Origin: JAPPHA01 sp965242975
GTDB taxonomy: Bacteria > Pseudomonadota > Alphaproteobacteria > Rhodobacterales > Rhodobacteraceae
DNA: 64,000 nucleotides
Assembly (NCBI GenBank): GCA_965242975.1
Contig: CBDETS010000007.1
Span: 4,588,001 to 4,652,000, forward strand
Direction: 5' to 3'
Shown here: piece after piece, positions 46,835 to 56,121 of the stretch
Layout: each line of letters begins with the position of its first letter
Numbering within the stretch: position 1 is the first letter of the stretch
Made by a program: the position numbers and the translations under genes
The notes under the pieces: model-generated
Told to the model about the DNA's origin: nothing
Database searches by the model: none
Seen by the model: only the letters and a program-made list of their open reading frames with translations

Positions 46835-47203
46835 TCAGTCGCGCCCGGGGTAAAGAACGTACTCCCGACTACCTAGGAAGAGCCGTTCCACCTTGAGGAG
46901 TCGTTCCGACATGTCGGCTGCCGGTTCGCCGATCACCCGGATCTCGACTCCTTCGGCCAGATCGCCTTCCGCGAGGCCGGCGCGCTTGTTGCGCCAGGGC
47001 TGACCGACCTCGGCTGTCCACTCTTCGCCCTCCACGTCGATCTTCAGGATGCCGTGGGGATTGCCCAGGCGGACGGTCTTGATGATGCCGGTCAGATCGA
47101 TATTGCCGCCGGTCGTCCATGTCCAGCCATGATGGGCCAGGGCCCCGACAAAAGGGACCGCGAGCCCCAGGGCCAGAACCGAGAAAAGTAAATACTTCTT
47201 CAT
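46835..47203 (-). CDS. exported DUF6152-like protein
   Basis: Protein of 122 residues. A signal peptide (about 1-22, MKKYLLFSVLALGLAVPFVG) is followed by ALAHHGWTWTTGGNIDLTG and GNPHGILKIDVEGEEW, the pattern of the DUF6152 family with its conserved histidines. The ATG at 47203 has a perfect GGAGG six bases upstream, which decides the start against the longer frame to 47344. Probably periplasmic; it may bind a metal. It is paired with the four-helix protein downstream. Confidence 0.78.
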   Translation of the reverse strand: MKKYLLFSVLALGLAVPFVGALAHHGWTWTTGGNIDLTGIIKTVRLGNPHGILKIDVEGEEWTAEVGQPWRNKRAGLAEGDLAEGVEIRVIGEPAADMSERLLKVERLFLGSREYVLYPGRD

Positions 47204-47517
47204 CACGCGCCTCCATGTTGCGAGCGCTACTGGAATCATGGCGTCGCGCGCCCTGACATTCAACCCGGTATTCTCCGAACAAACGTCAATCCCGTGGTGA
47301 CCGCATCCAAGGAGAGTAGATGACTGCAAGGACAGGTTAGACATGTGCCATTACGCCGCCAGCCCGACGCCGTCCTGGTGTCGGCGGCCTGCAGAGGCGC
47401 CGGAATCCTGGAAGCCTGTCGGTCTTCGAATGCAGGATGGGTGCGATTGACGTACGCATTCCCAGGACATTGAAGTAAAGAAAGTCAGAACGTATCTATA
47501 CGGTAAGGAAGCTGATC

Positions 47518-47948
47518 ATGACGTCACGAGCGAGCCAGATGATGCGGGAAGTTGCGGCACGCGGCAAGTATGCAGGCTTTTTCGTCATTTGAAAAACCTT
47601 GATCATTCGGAATGGCATGTGTCATTTGGTGAAGTTGAAGCGGTCCTGGGATTTCGTCTTCCTCCATCCGCGCGCATTTACAGGCCTTGGTGGTCCAATT
47701 CGAAACTGGCTGGCGGTCACAGTCACGCAATTTCGTGGCTGGCAGCTGGCTGGAAGACCCGAAGAGTCGACCTCGAGAGAGAAAATCTGGTCTTTTCGAG
47801 GCAGAAATCCAGCTCCGGAAAACACATTCGTGGAGACAACCGGCGAAAGTTCTCTCTCGACAGGATCCTTCCACGCCATGATCCGGGGCCTTGGCCAAAG
47901 GACTTCCGTTCGTCGCGATCGGAGATTTACGGCGCCGACGACCGATAG
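47518..47948 (+). pseudogene. DUF7662-like hypothetical protein, 1-bp frameshift
   Basis: The ATG at 47518 has AGGAAG upstream and gives MMREVAARGKYAG, then the frame breaks in a T-run near 47578-47582. The continuing frame (47589-47948) gives LKNLDHSEWHVSFGEVEAVL, GFRLPPSARIYRPWWSNSK and SWLAAGWKTRRVDLERE, which match the DUF7662 pattern of small bacterial proteins. Restoring one T reconnects the two parts. The role is unknown. It lies seven bases before a PIN-domain gene, also broken. Confidence 0.6.
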
Positions 47949-47954
47949 CCGCCA

Positions 47955-48394
47955 ATGTTCGTCGACACCAACGTACTTGTCATGGTGCGTTTGGTCACGG
48001 CACCGTTCCACTGCCAGGCCCGCAACAGTATCAATCACTACGGTGAGACCGGGGATTCCCTCCGTATCAGCCGGCAGGTTATCCGGGAGTACCTTTCAAC
48101 GGTAACCCGTAAGCAACTGTGGGCAAATCCGCTCGCAATCGAAGACGCACTCAAGGACGTTGAACAGATGACGATTGCATTCGGAATCCTGGAGGATGGT
48201 CCCCAGGTGATGGAGGTCTTTTCTGACGTGCGCCGCGCCGTGCCTGTACAAGGAAAATGGTTCACGACGCCAACATTGCCGCGACAATGCAGGCCCATGG
48301 TGAGAAACGGCTGTTGACCTTCAACGTTCGCGACTTCCGCCGATTTGGTCATCGGATCGAGTTGACCGATGCCGGAGCCAGAACGGTCCCGTAA
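47955..48394 (+). pseudogene. PIN-domain (VapC-like) nuclease, frameshifted
   Basis: The first frame starts MFVDTNVLVM, with the first acidic residue of the PIN active site, and continues DSLRISRQVIREYLSTVTR with a further acidic residue. After about 48255 the frame shifts to VHDANIAATMQAHGEKRLL, then TFNVRDFRRF, the rear of the PIN fold with its acidic residues. An intact gene would make about 145 residues. PIN proteins of this type are ribonuclease toxins, usually with an antitoxin upstream; the upstream gene here is DUF7662-like rather than a typical antitoxin. Confidence 0.65.
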
Positions 48395-48843
48395 TGAATC
48401 CCGAAACCGATGGTGAAGATCTGCAGAGTGCCTGGCGCCGCGCCGTTTTGCAGCCGGGAAGAACAGCATTTGTCCCGGTTTCGGGAATTTGAGACGGATT
48501 CGGACCGGGCGTGCATTGAAAGCCGATCGGGATCGAAGGTCAATTTGATGCATCCGGCTCCTGGCAACGCCGTTCCCGAGCAAATCGGCCCTGTACATGT
48601 CACCCTAACGTGTCAATGGAATGGAAACTGTTCGACATATTCTGGCGTACCGGACAACTGAACCGGCAACTCTGCACGCATTCGGCCAGCGCGCCCGGGC
48701 TGACCGTGGTCACCGCGGGGACCGCCGGGCGCTGGCGAACAAAAACCCGCCGGGTTGGCATCATCCGTGTACCAGGATTGAACTCTGTGGAGTACAAGGT
48801 AGCATGCACGGGAACGCAACGACTCGAACGGCAGGAGGCGTCA
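48395..48843. other. leader region before the enamidase gene
   Basis: No gene is supported. The open frame that runs from 48610 into the enamidase gene has no ribosome binding site and no family similarity before 48844. The region probably carries the enamidase promoter. Confidence 0.35.
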
Positions 48844-50022
48844 ATGCAGGAAAACGGTGACCGGCTCGTGATCAGGAACATCGGGCTGATGCTTTCGGGC
48901 AAGATGGAGCAACCCATTCTCGACGCCGATTGCGTGATTGCCGAGGGTGGCCGCATTGCGAAGATCGGTCGAGCGGCCGAAATCGATACGGGGACGGCTG
49001 ACACTGTTGTCGATGCGCATGGTGTCACGCTGGCCCCGGGGTTGATCGACAGTCATGTCCATCCCGTTGTCGGGGACTACACGCCCAGGCAGCAGCAATT
49101 GCACTGGATCGATTCGACCCTGAATGGCGGTGTGACGACGATGATTTCGGCGGGCGAGGTTCACATGCCGGGCAGGCCGAAGGACATTGTCGGCCTCAAG
49201 GCAATGGCGATCGCTGCCCAGCGCTGGTACGAGAACGCCAGGCCGTCAGGGGTCAAGGTCCTCGCGGGAGCGCCGGTTATCGAGCACGGCATGGAAGAGC
49301 AGGACTTCAAGGATCTTGCCGACGCCGGCGTCACCCTGATGGGAGAAGTTGGCTTGGGGTCGGTAAAGGACGGCCCGACAGCGCGAAAGATGGTCGACTG
49401 GGCGCGGAAGTATGGAATTCAAAGCACGATCCACACCGGGGGCCCATCGATTCCCGGATCGGGGCTGATCGACAAGGATGTCGTCCTGGAAGCGGCAACC
49501 GACGTGGTGGGGCATATCAACGGAGGGCATTCGGCGCTTCCGGATGACCAGATCGTCTGCATCTGCGAGAGTTGCCGGACCGGCCTGGAAATCGTCCATA
49601 ACGGCAACGAGCGCGCAGCCTTGCTGACGCTCAACACGGCGCGCGAGCTGAAACAGCTCGATCGTGTGATACTCGGGACGGACGGCCCGGCCGGGTCAGG
49701 TGTTCAGCCGCTCGGAATTCTCAGGATGATCGCGATGCTGTCCAGCCTCGGGAATCTCGCGGCCGAATCCGCGGTGTGTCTTGCAACCGGCAACACGGCC
49801 AGGATGCGCGATCTCGATGTCGGAATTCTCGAGGAGGGCCGGGCGGCGGACTTCGTTCTCATGGACCAGGCACAGCACGCACCCGGAAAGACGATTCTGG
49901 AATCGATCGAACTTGGCAACCTGCCGGGTGTCGGCATGACCGTCATCGATGGCGTTGTACGGACCGGACGCAGTCGCAACACTCCTCCTGCGGAACGACT
50001 ACCGGAAGTCGTATCGAGTTAG
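48844..50022 (+). CDS. enamidase-like amidohydrolase
   Basis: Protein of 392 residues, amidohydrolase superfamily. Recognised as enamidase-like by its run of motifs: APGLIDSHVHP (HxH metal ligands), NGGVTTMISAGEVHMPGRPK, LMGEVGLGSVKDG, IHTGGPSIPGSGLI, VVGHINGGHSALPD, ILGTDGPAGSGVQPLGILR and the C-terminal TGRSRNTPP. Enamidase of nicotinate-fermenting Eubacterium opens 1,4,5,6-tetrahydro-6-oxonicotinate to ammonia and 2-formylglutarate. The ATG at 48844 has AGGAGG five bases upstream, which rules out the longer frame from 48610. It stands alone on the plus strand beside the opposing hydroxylase block, so a shared pathway is possible. Confidence 0.83.
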   Translation: MQENGDRLVIRNIGLMLSGKMEQPILDADCVIAEGGRIAKIGRAAEIDTGTADTVVDAHGVTLAPGLIDSHVHPVVGDYTPRQQQLHWIDSTLNGGVTTMISAGEVHMPGRPKDIVGLKAMAIAAQRWYENARPSGVKVLAGAPVIEHGMEEQDFKDLADAGVTLMGEVGLGSVKDGPTARKMVDWARKYGIQSTIHTGGPSIPGSGLIDKDVVLEAATDVVGHINGGHSALPDDQIVCICESCRTGLEIVHNGNERAALLTLNTARELKQLDRVILGTDGPAGSGVQPLGILRMIAMLSSLGNLAAESAVCLATGNTARMRDLDVGILEEGRAADFVLMDQAQHAPGKTILESIELGNLPGVGMTVIDGVVRTGRSRNTPPAERLPEVVSS

Positions 50023-50429
50023 CCGTCCCCCGGTCCGCCAATCTGATACGAATCTTCGCTGTTCACACTGATGTGCGCAAGGTGAAGACATTGCGGACTG
50101 TTCTGACAGGCGTCACTCCGCAGGCCGTCGAACGTGCGCCGGGTTCCGCGAGCGTTACCGGGTGACGTCTTCCAATGACCGTATCCTGATCGATCCTGAT
50201 CGGCCCTTGATCAGGCAGGTGCGTCACGATCTCAGGTTGACCTCCCGTCGCTTCCATTTGGATACGCTGGGTGGAGAGATACATTTCAGCCCGTTTCTCG
50301 GGTTTCGAGACGGCTGGCTGGCTGATTCCCGGCATGCGGCCATGTCTGTCTAGCCTGCAGTGACCAGCCCGAACCGAGTCTGGAACATCCAGTTTCAGAT
50401 GTCGGCGACAATCGTCGCGGTAAGGACAA

Positions 50430-50755
50430 AGGGCGCAAAAACACCAGACGCGAATTTGTGTGGGTCGGCAATTTGCGGTTGACAAAGACTGCCATGGCCA
50501 GCCCGGCGACAAACGACATTGGCACCACGAACAGAGTGTACTGAAATGTATAGATAAAAGCGCGCTGGATTCCGGACCTTGCCAGAACGTCGACATAGTA
50601 TTCCAGACCGACATAGTTACCGGGCCTCGGTCCGGCCCTGGCGTCAGTGAAGCTGGTCGTGACGCCAAGGACAGACGGATGAATTCCAAAGAGCGCGAAC
50701 ACGATCAGGAACGGAATGGGAAAAAAGATAGGCGAACGGATTGAAACGCCGCACG
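50430..50755 (-). pseudogene. sugar ABC permease (MalF-type) N-terminal fragment
   Basis: The minus strand encodes RRFNPFAYLF, a break in a T-run, then VFALFGIHPSVLGVTTSFTD, YVGLEYYVDVLARSG and a membrane segment TLFVVPMSFVAGLAMAVFVN. This is the start of a MalF-type permease with the membrane arrangement typical of carbohydrate importers. After NRKLP the similarity ends. The remaining two thirds of the gene are absent. Confidence 0.6.
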
Positions 50756-50984
50756 AACACGGCCCATTGGGACCCCATTGCTTGGGTCTACGCGGTAGCC
50801 AGACTGTCAGGCGTGATTGGTGTGTGGTTCACCATGGCAAATCGTCTGAAATTCCCAAACTTCATGGGCGCTGTAGTGAGCGACCCGCAGCCCTCGCCTT
50901 TGCAGTTTCGCCGCGCGTGCACACGAACTCCGGTCTTCCGGGAAACTCAACTCGGATCGTCTCTAAAGCGGGTCGTCACTACTG

Positions 50985-51881
50985 TCAGTCTTCCTGCCCT
51001 TCCCAAAACAACGGACCAGGCCGCGTTTTCACATTCACCCAGGATTCCCAGTAATCGGCAATCGGACTGTCCCGCCACTCTCTCTGAAGATTTTCCCAGA
51101 TGAAGGGTCCTGTGTCCGGCCCGCTTCCGTGGGGCTCCAGCCATTCATCGCAGATCACATGGCTGGTGCCGGCATAACGAAAATCGACCGACAGCCGTAA
51201 CTTGTCTTGTGTATGGTTTTCGGCCGCACCGTGCACGGTGAGCATCTTGAATATCAATACATCCCCGCACTGATAAGCGGACTGGTGCCATTCCAAATCC
51301 GGATCGGTGTCAACGACCCGATGGCCCGGACCTTCAGAAAGCCGCGGCTCAAGGAATCCGCACTTGTGGCTGCCTGCCAGGATCTTCAGTCCGCCAACTT
51401 CCAGCGGCACGTCGCCCAGCGGGGCCCGGAGAGAGAGTCTCGGTCGAGCCGCGAACGAAAATCCAGTCTTGGTGCGGGTGGGTGCCGCGCGCGTTGTCCC
51501 GGGGGAAAGCGATACGACCGATCGTCTGCGGCAGGGGAACGACCGGTTCCTCGAAAATATCTGCCATGACCGACATAACGCTTTCATCGAATTTCATTCG
51601 GTGAAAACTTTCCTGCGATTGAATCTTGGCGTAGACGGCAGCGTATTCCGGTTCACCTTCCATGATTGGCCTGTGGTCAGTCAAGCCGTCCATTAAGTCC
51701 AGTCCGAACCCGGGCGCAGCCACCCGGCCTCTGAGCAGAACTCGAGAAACTTTCGCCGCAGGTCACGGACCTCGTCTCGTGGCAGCATGCCCCTGATAAA
51801 CAGGTAACCATGGTCGCGCAGCCGTTTGCGAAGCTTTGGCGGGTCGTCAAGAACGTCGTTCGATTCGATGAATGGAATCAT
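50985..51881 (-). pseudogene. phytanoyl-CoA dioxygenase-family protein, frameshifted
   Basis: Three pieces in two frames join into one Fe(II)/2-oxoglutarate-type protein of about 300 residues. The N-terminal piece (from the ATG at 51881) has KRLRDHGYLFIRGMLPRDEV; the middle has RGTHPHQDWIFVRGS, carrying the HxD iron ligands; the C-terminal piece has GGLKILAGSHKCGFLEPRL and FKMLTVHGAAENHTQDKLRL with the last histidine. Frames change near 51710 and 51450, the second returning to the first frame. It is either a decayed gene or contains two sequence errors. It lies between two decayed sugar-ABC genes, in the same direction. Confidence 0.7.
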
Positions 51882-51955
51882 GATGTTCACCAAGTTGAGG
51901 CCCGCCGCAGCGGCAACAGTTGTTGGCAGTCCCTTCGCATGGCGGGTCTGGAAGT

Positions 51956-52760
51956 TCAAGTTTTGTAGTAGCGAACTTCCCACCACCCAGGTGCCGGAAA
52001 AAAGGCCGTACCCAGACCTTGCACCCAGTAGTCGTAGAACTGGGTGACATTCGGATCTGTGATTTCCGATTCGTACAGGCAAATATGCACGAATTCGGCG
52101 GCTTTCCTGCCCGCCTCATTGTTGAAATTCGTGGCCGTGCCATCATCGGTCACCATCGAACCGCCATATTGGTAAAGCAGCGCTCCCCAGATGTTGCCAG
52201 GAAGAATGCCGGACCTCGGACACATGGAGCCGGATTGGATGATGTCGCCCGCGCCGTTGCGAAGGTTGTCATTATCGCCCATTCGGCGAATTCTTCGAGG
52301 ATTTCGGGTTCCCGGTCAGTCGGCAACCCTGCAGCATCCGGGTGGCCGGGATTGCAGAACAGCACCCATCGGTTCCAACCATGCGGAACTGTGCCGAGTT
52401 TTCCGTCCCTGGGGTACCGTTCAAGGATATGTGGCGACACCTTGTCGAGCAGACAGTTCACCGCGGCCAACATGTCGACTTTTGATCGAGGGCCCCGTCA
52501 TCGAGGCAGCCACCCATATACGAACAATCGGTTTCGAACTCGTCTGGCAGGTCATTGGCACCATAGGCGACCGTGAACTTTGTGTCGCCCTCATTCGAGA
52601 AATTGTCGAACAAGACATCGTAGCCGTGTTCCGTAGCGGCGTGAATCCCGAACTCGACATGCGGGTCACCGGCAGAGACACCCGGTCCCATCCAGATTCG
52701 CATTTGCCTTGCAGCGAGCGCCTGTTGCGGCGTCAAACCGAAAGCGGCGGGACCGGCCAT
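51956..52760 (-). pseudogene. extracellular sugar-binding protein fragment, frameshifted
   Basis: Pieces in different minus-strand frames resemble a family-1 solute-binding protein: GVSAGDPHVEFGIHAATEHG and SNEGDTKFTVAYGANDLPDE at the beginning, VPHGWNRWVLFCNPGHPDAA in the middle, and GSMVTDDGTATNFNNEAGRK near the end at 51956. No signal peptide is present, so the front is lost. At least two frameshifts are needed. With the permease fragment and the dioxygenase it looks like the remains of one operon. Confidence 0.55.
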
Positions 52761-53521
52761 TCCGAAAGACGAATTCCTTCGGAATCCTCTTCAGGTTAGG
52801 TTTGTTATGTTCAATGCTCCTGTTCGACTCGGTCTGTCATTGATTGCGATTGATTCATGCCAGGCGATTCAAAGGCACTGTCACACAACGCCGCCAGAGC
52901 CGTTCTTCCGGTTCGGAACAAGATTCAGAATTTTCCGATCAGACTGGTCGCGTGATCGCGCCTGCTGCCGGGTCCCTGTCCCTCCCTGCACCGGGAACCA
53001 ATCGACTTCGAGTTCGGCCAGGCCTGGGAATGCTCCTGCCGGCAGCGAGTCTCCTATGCCGGGCAATTCAGAATTTGAGGATTAATGCCACGAATTGAAT
53101 TTCAAATGCCGCAGGGTCCGTCGGCGGAGTCCCGGCGTTGCTCCCGCAAACCATGTTGGCTTCCTGCCAAGGATCATCCGGGAACCCCACATCATTTCGC
53201 GAATTGTGGCGCGGCCCGGCATGTTTCAGGTGGTTATCTCTGGTCCTGCCGATTCTTCCCTGACCGCCGGCCATCAGATTGATGACACCGGGGCGGTCGC
53301 ACGGGCAGCGTGTCAACAGGAGCAATTTGCCGATGGTGCGTTCAGATGCGTTGTTGCTGTTTCCAGGAATGACATCCACCCGACTTCGACGGTCCAATTT
53401 CATAAATCATTGTTTTATATATATAGATCATAGACTAGACTATACAGGCGCGGCAATTGGTGCCTGGATCAGGAAATCCGGCAAGGAATGGGTTACAGTT
53501 TCAGGCCCGTGAGGGCATGGA
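52761..53521. other. intergenic stretch, possibly decayed regulator
   Basis: No intact gene. A minus-strand frame at 53068-53403 has a coherent look (SRVDVIPGNSNNASERTIGK) and could be a remnant of a regulator of the decayed sugar cluster, but I cannot assign it. The end is AT-rich (TATATATATAGATCATAG around 53415-53432). Confidence 0.3.
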
Positions 53522-53681
53522 TGTAGCGAGTCGAAATGTTTGGCACACCGAGTCGAAACGTTGGCGCCAAATGGCCCAATAACGACATCAGATCGTGTCT
53601 CATAGGCGCATTTGTTGCAGGTGAATCGAAACGTTGGCGCCGGTAAAAACATAACTGTAGCGAGGCGGAATCTTTGGCGAC
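53522..53681 (+). repeat. cluster of four IS21-like end repeats
   Basis: Four direct copies of a motif close to TGTAGCGAGTCGAAACGTT followed by GGCGCC start near 53522, 53549, 53620 and 53656. Two copies begin with TGTAGCGAG, like element termini, and two are internal. Series of such repeats are typical of transposase-binding ends of the IS21 family. No istA or istB gene is present. Confidence 0.6.
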
Positions 53682-53810
53682 ATGTATCGATTCTTTGGAT
53701 CCTGGCAAGAACATGAAAAGTACAGACAAAAGTGGCAGGCTTTGCGCGGCCCGTTGTGTGTTCGCAGTCTAGAACCCGTTCTGAAATTGATCTCCGGCTG
53801 GCCACCTCGA

Positions 53811-55052
53811 TTACGGCTTTGGAGCGATCTGATCGAACATGAAGTAGAATAGTTTCTGTTTCTTGCGGCGAAGAAAATCTTTGGCATTGATCGTATGCCA
53901 TTTCCGTCTTGGGTTGCCGTTCGGGGTCAAGACCTCTACGTCGGGGCGTTCAAATATCGCATGGTTAATGTCGTCACTATGCGCCGGCGTTTGGTTGTAG
54001 ATTTCGATCCAAAAATTTTCCATCTTGATGCCCTCGCCTTTCTCTGAAAGCAATCGCGGGATGTCTTCCGAAAGTTCGTTCCTAGCCGCATTTCTCGCTT
54101 CGTCGTCAAAGATGTGGAGCATGCCGTCATGCCTTGGATCGTATTCTAACATGCGCAGGCCGGCCCTACCGAAATGGGCCTGTGGCGTGTTCATGTTGTA
54201 AAGCACGTCGGTGTAAACCTGTCGCGCCCGCGGGCTGCGCGCAAAGTGCATGAGCCAGTATTTCCATCCATCAGGGTTATTGATGGCGAAGGGCGACACG
54301 AACGTGGCGCACTGTTCGAAATGCTTGAACACGAGTCGCTCGACCGCAGACAGCCATTCCGGTGTGTCCGACAAGCTGTCAATCGAGTCTTGGTCATCCC
54401 AGTCGATGCCGAGGTGGCCCAGACGCTTCATCACATTTGCTGGCTCCCTTTTGCTCAAAAAGTTGACCAGAGCTTTCACTGCGTACGTGAGAAAGATCTC
54501 GACTGAATTCGCCGACGCCATAAGGCATCTGAGCGTACGTAGGTGGACCATACTGTAGCCATATTGGTCAAGATTATAGAGCACGTTTCCAAACTTCCGA
54601 TTCCTGATTGTCTTCAGGATAGCATCGACCACCTCCTCAAACTCGCCCCGAAAGGTGGCGATCTCGAAACTTACGTTGTCGTCTGTCCTGGCGACGAACG
54701 GAGCCAGCCTTTTTTCAAGGTTGCACATGGCGTCCCGGTCCACGTCGTTGACAATCATCAGGCAGTTGAACTGGACAGCGGGAAGATCGGAAGCTGCTCG
54801 ATGGGTGTTAATTCCCCGTGCAGTATCGAACAACGTATCTGCAAATATCAACGGTGAGCCGGGCATGCCGCCTTCATATTGACCACCTCCTGCAAATCCG
54901 TCGACGATGGCGAGCTTGAGGTCTCGTCTGCGTGCATCTTTGCACCGTTCCCACAGGTACCTTCGGAAGTATTCGCGCTGGATCTCATGCTTCCGTCGCG
55001 AATGGCCTTTTAGGACCGCGCCTTCCTTCCAATTGTAGTGATTTTTTGACAC
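53811..55052 (-). CDS. tcmP: three-Cys-motif partner protein TcmP
   Basis: Protein of 413 residues. The N-terminus HYNWKEGAVLKGHSRRKHEI leads into a methyltransferase-like segment, LKLAIVDGFAGGGQYEGGMP, followed by NVLYNLDQYGYSMVHLRTLR. This matches the TcmP family, defined by co-occurrence with the three-Cys-motif (Gp37/Gp68) protein, whose gene lies 12 bp upstream here. The DGFAGGG motif suggests a Rossmann-like nucleotide or SAM site, which is inference. The start is the GTG at 55052, with only a weak ribosome binding site. The function is unknown. Base composition is lower in GC than the surroundings. Confidence 0.85.
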   Translation of the reverse strand: MSKNHYNWKEGAVLKGHSRRKHEIQREYFRRYLWERCKDARRRDLKLAIVDGFAGGGQYEGGMPGSPLIFADTLFDTARGINTHRAASDLPAVQFNCLMIVNDVDRDAMCNLEKRLAPFVARTDDNVSFEIATFRGEFEEVVDAILKTIRNRKFGNVLYNLDQYGYSMVHLRTLRCLMASANSVEIFLTYAVKALVNFLSKREPANVMKRLGHLGIDWDDQDSIDSLSDTPEWLSAVERLVFKHFEQCATFVSPFAINNPDGWKYWLMHFARSPRARQVYTDVLYNMNTPQAHFGRAGLRMLEYDPRHDGMLHIFDDEARNAARNELSEDIPRLLSEKGEGIKMENFWIEIYNQTPAHSDDINHAIFERPDVEVLTPNGNPRRKWHTINAKDFLRRKKQKLFYFMFDQIAPKP

Positions 55053-55064
55053 TCGCTCAGACCC

Positions 55065-55841
55065 TTAAGATGAAACTACCATCGGCATCTCATCCCAGGT
55101 CTGACCTCGGTAGGTTCTGCCATTTGCTTTCTTCGAGCGCCTTTTGTTGTCCTTGCCCCAGGCGCCCCACTGCTTGAAGAAGAAGGCCGTACCTTGCTCG
55201 CGGCAGGCGTCGTGAATTTCGTCGATCCATGCTTCCCTGATAGGACGGGCCCTGGGGCCGCTTTCGCCGCCTACGATGGCCCAGTCTATGCTCGACAGGT
55301 CGACAGGTCCCACTGGTCCAATCAGCGGCTCAAACGATATGAACCTGATTGCAGCCGAGACCTGCCGCAACTCCTCGATGCGAAAGACGACGTTCTCGTC
55401 TTCGACGCTTGTGCCAAGCCAAACGTTCGAGAGTTTCGCGAGAGCCCCTCCCAATGTGAGGTCGGCCAGACGGTCCGGACGCTTGGTCAGGATCTGATAG
55501 CTGTGCCTTGGGGTCGCCTCCATGACCTTCCAAACCTTTGAGATGAAAGCCGGCGAGACAGACGGGTGGAATAGATCGCTCATGGAGTTCACGAAGATCT
55601 TTCGTGGCTTCCGCCAGCGCGCAGGAATGTCCAAGGCTTCGAGATCCTCGTGGACAATTCCTTTCCATACAGTCCTGGTTCCTGAGCGCCGGGTCAGGCC
55701 CATGTATTTCTCGACGCCCATTGCTTCCAGTCGTCGCGCCATCTGCATCGCGTAACAGTTCGTGCATCCAGCCGACATAACACTGCAGCCAGCTACAGGA
55801 TTCCAAGTAGCGTCCGTCCATTCGATTGTTGATTCGCTCAT
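55065..55841 (-). CDS. phage Gp37/Gp68-family three-Cys-motif protein (DUF5131)
   Basis: Protein of 258 residues. The opening SESTIEWTDATWNPVAGCSV is the family hallmark, and cysteines are arranged CSVMSAGCTNC, a radical-SAM-like cluster motif. Later motifs are KIFVNSMSDLFHP, YQILTKRPDRL and IDWAIVGGESGPRARPI. The ATG at 55841 follows AAGGAGC six bases upstream and gives the conserved N-terminus; the longer frame adds 21 unrelated residues. It is coupled to the TcmP gene. The pair is widespread on mobile DNA and its biochemical role is not established. Confidence 0.88.
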   Translation of the reverse strand: MSESTIEWTDATWNPVAGCSVMSAGCTNCYAMQMARRLEAMGVEKYMGLTRRSGTRTVWKGIVHEDLEALDIPARWRKPRKIFVNSMSDLFHPSVSPAFISKVWKVMEATPRHSYQILTKRPDRLADLTLGGALAKLSNVWLGTSVEDENVVFRIEELRQVSAAIRFISFEPLIGPVGPVDLSSIDWAIVGGESGPRARPIREAWIDEIHDACREQGTAFFFKQWGAWGKDNKRRSKKANGRTYRGQTWDEMPMVVSS

Positions 55842-55954
55842 GTCGCAGCTCCTTGCCGCGCACCGTAGGTTCTTGGGAACACAGTGGCAATAATCTGCCA
55901 TCAACGTAGCGGAATCGCGAGCGAGGCATCGTTTGTGTCAGGCATGTGAAGCCT

Positions 55955-56071
55955 TGCAGCGAGTCGAAATGATTGGAGGCGGTGAGTCGTTTCGTTGGAG
56001 TCATTTAGCAAAAAAACGACCATCTTAGTCCAAAAGCGCCACTTTTGACTCCAACGAAACGACTCGCTACA
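55955..56071. mobile_element. 117-bp MITE-like element with IS21-type ends
   Basis: The segment begins TGCAGCGAGTCG and ends CGACTCGCTACA, so its termini are inverted repeats. Inside, GAGTCGTTTCGTTGGAGTCA (55984-56003) is repeated exactly in inverted form at 56046-56065. It has no coding capacity. Its ends are related to the repeats at 53522-53681 and 57521-57577. Confidence 0.65.
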
Positions 56072-56121
56072 GCGGGAACAAACATGGAGTCGACGAGGGT
56101 GAAGGACACGTACTTCGGCAA

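Noticed and set aside
53411..53440. AT-rich tract as a replication or attachment site
   Set aside because: No iterons, integrase site or tRNA nearby; plain AT-rich promoter-like DNA is enough to explain it.
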